Shown here one piece after another: positions 5,985-7,395 of a stretch of DNA of 7,395 nucleotides (the first letter of the stretch is position 1; every line of letters begins with the position of its first letter). The DNA lies in assembly GCA_005885015.1 (NCBI GenBank), contig VAYG01000070.1, forward strand, positions 1 to 7,395, written 5' to 3'. The position numbers were made by a program, and so were the translations under genes. The stretch comes from Actinomycetota bacterium (GTDB lineage: Bacteria; Actinomycetota; UBA4738). Below the pieces are notes generated by a model. The model did no database searches. It saw only the letters and a list, made by a program, of their open reading frames with translations, and had not been told where the DNA came from.

Positions 5985-6002
5985 TCGCCGGGGTCCGTGC
6001 TC

Positions 6003-6008
6003 TAGTAT
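6003..6008 (+). promoter_or_regulatory. Possible -10 box (TAGTAT) before the response regulator
   Basis: TAGTAT sits in the 56-nt gap after hpf, in a locally less GC-rich stretch. It matches four of six bases of TATAAT, and no clear -35 is visible. A start near 6015 would leave a short leader containing both candidate start codons of the regulator gene and the palindrome at 6050-6066. Weak evidence on its own. Confidence 0.35.
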
Positions 6009-6049
6009 CCACCCGACTAGTCCGGAAGGACCACGCCATCTTGCGTGCT

Positions 6050-6066
6050 CCATCCGGACCGGATGG
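6050..6066 (+). repeat. 17-bp perfect palindrome (CCATCCGG-A-CCGGATGG)
   Basis: Two 8-bp arms around one central base, between the two candidate starts (TTG 6041 and GTG 6074) of the response regulator gene. If translation begins at GTG 6074 this lies in the 5' leader, ending 7 nt before the start and overlapping the purine-rich ribosome site. It could be an operator for autoregulation or an RNA hairpin limiting initiation. If TTG is the true start, it is coding and may be incidental. Confidence 0.55.
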
Positions 6067-6073
6067 GGGCAGG

Positions 6074-6763
6074 GTGGCGAACGACCGCGGCAGGCCGGAG
6101 CCCGAGAAGCTGAAGGTGCTGGTCGTCGACGACCATGCCCTGTTCAGGCGGGGCCTCCAGATGGTCCTCCGGCAGGAGGACGACATCGAGGTGGTGGGAG
6201 AGGCCGCCGACGGCAACGGGGCGGTGGAGAAGGCCCAGGAGACCATGCCGGACGTGATCCTGATGGACGTCCGGATGCCCCGCCGTTCCGGGATCGAGGC
6301 CACCCAGCACATCAAGGACCTCATGCCGCACGTGAAGATCCTGATGCTCACGATCTCGGACGAAGAGGCCGACCTCTACGAGGCCATCAAGGCCGGGGCC
6401 TCCGGCTACCTGCTGAAGGAGATCTCGATCGACGACGTGGCCGAAGCCATCCGGTCGGTCTACGCCGGGCAGTCCCGGCTCTCGCCCTCCATGGCGGCCA
6501 AGCTCCTCAGCGAGTTCGCCGCCATGTCCAAGCGGGCAGCCGAGGCCCGCCAGCTCCCAGCCCCCCGGCTCACGGACAGGGAGATGGAGGTTCTGCGCCT
6601 GGTGGCCCAGGGCATGAACAACCGGGACATCGCCAAGGACCTGTTCATCTCGGAGAACACCGTCAAGAACCACATCCGCAACATCCTGGAGAAGCTCCAC
6701 CTGCACTCCAGGATGGAGGCGGTCGTCTACGCGGTCCGGGAGAAGCTGCTCGAGATCAAGTGA
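6074..6763 (+). CDS. NarL/DegU-type response regulator
   Basis: A two-component transcription factor of 229 aa: an N-terminal receiver domain (about residues 14-132) and a C-terminal LuxR-type helix-turn-helix (about 166-229). The receiver has the acidic pair Asp19-Asp20 (VVDDH), phosphoacceptor Asp65 (LMDVRMP), Thr93 and Lys115 (YLLKE), so it should be phosphorylatable. The DNA-binding part begins LTDREMEVLRLVAQG and contains SENTVKNHIRNILEKL, closely resembling Bacillus DegU. No sensor kinase is in the window. GTG 6074 places the receiver near the N-terminus and follows GGGGGCAGG. TTG 6041, preceded by AAGGA (6026-6030), would add 11 residues and is the main alternative. The gene sits between hpf and secA, 89 nt after hpf. 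Its targets cannot be read from the sequence, but the nearby palindromes are candidates. Confidence 0.92.
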   Translation: MANDRGRPEPEKLKVLVVDDHALFRRGLQMVLRQEDDIEVVGEAADGNGAVEKAQETMPDVILMDVRMPRRSGIEATQHIKDLMPHVKILMLTISDEEADLYEAIKAGASGYLLKEISIDDVAEAIRSVYAGQSRLSPSMAAKLLSEFAAMSKRAAEARQLPAPRLTDREMEVLRLVAQGMNNRDIAKDLFISENTVKNHIRNILEKLHLHSRMEAVVYAVREKLLEIK

Positions 6764-6764
6764 C

Positions 6765-6779
6765 CCGCCGCTCAGGCGG
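6765..6779 (+). other. Small hairpin after the response regulator stop
   Basis: CCGCC-GCTCA-GGCGG forms a 5-bp stem with a 5-nt loop, beginning one base after the stop codon. There is no following T-run, so a classical intrinsic terminator is not supported. It may be a 3'-end stabilising hairpin or chance in GC-rich sequence. Confidence 0.3.
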
Positions 6780-6798
6780 CCATCAGGACGGCCGACCC

Positions 6799-6804
6799 TA
6801 TAAT
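6799..6804 (+). promoter_or_regulatory. -10 box (TATAAT) upstream of secA
   Basis: A perfect TATAAT, 44 nt before the secA start and a strong outlier against the GC-rich background. No TTGACA-like -35 and no TG extension are visible, so an activator may be needed or the sigma factor may differ. The expected start is near 6811, inside the dyad at 6802-6831. Confidence 0.6.
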
Positions 6805-6831
6805 CGAAGTCCGGGTCCCGGCCCTTCGATT
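6802..6831 (+). repeat. 30-nt nested dyad covering the secA -10 box and start site
   Basis: The outer arms AATCGAAG (6802-6809) and CTTCGATT (6824-6831) are perfect 8-bp complements. Inside, CCGGG (6811-6815) pairs with CCCGG (6817-6821). The dyad overlaps the last three bases of TATAAT and ends just before the GAGGAG ribosome site (6835-6840). As DNA it is a plausible operator; in a read-through transcript from the upstream gene it would form a hairpin next to the ribosome site. No T-run follows, so it is not an obvious terminator. Confidence 0.6.
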
Positions 6832-6847
6832 CGCGAGGAGTTCCCGC

Positions 6848-7395
<548 letters not shown>

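Noticed and set aside
6765..6831. Intrinsic terminators between the response regulator and secA
   Set aside because: Hairpins exist but none is followed by a T-run, and the larger one overlaps the -10 box, so a promoter/operator reading is preferred.

Overview
The window is strongly GC-rich, with G or C at most third codon positions, GTG/TTG starts, and densely packed genes all read on the + strand. The gene content suggests an actinobacterium-like genome, perhaps a deep or uncultured lineage: a bifunctional phosphoglucose/phosphomannose isomerase tail, a Thermotoga/archaeal-type S-adenosylhomocysteinase, and a comF, hpf, secA neighbourhood. This placement is inference; no rRNA is present to fix the taxonomy.

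Left block (1-4599): a tightly coupled run of six genes with overlapping or abutting ends. These are the 3' end of a phosphosugar isomerase, a trimeric-type purine nucleoside phosphorylase, S-adenosylhomocysteinase, an unusually compact class II aldolase-like protein, methylthioribose-1-phosphate isomerase (mtnA), and a 237-aa protein I do not recognise. The middle four fit recycling of SAM by-products: S-adenosylhomocysteine is split to homocysteine and a nucleoside, nucleosides are phosphorolysed, and 5-methylthioribose-1-phosphate (or 5-deoxyribose-1-phosphate) is isomerised and possibly cleaved or dehydrated by the aldolase-family protein.

Right block (4655-7395): comF (zinc ribbon plus phosphoribosyltransferase domain), a structured noncoding leader, a short ribosome hibernation factor (hpf, also called raiA), a DegU/NarL-like response regulator, and the 5' part of secA. 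This order recalls the degU-comF and hpf-secA neighbourhoods of Bacillus.

The most interesting element is the interval between comF and hpf. A perfect extended -10 box (TGT-TATAAT) lies inside the end of comF. Seven bases later a 14-bp stem begins whose other strand is about 215 nt downstream, and it encloses several further hairpins. Position (immediately 5' of raiA/hpf, after comF), size and complexity all point to a raiA-motif RNA, although I cannot run the covariance search. Two further dyads, one before the response regulator start and one covering the TATAAT box of secA, look like regulatory sites.
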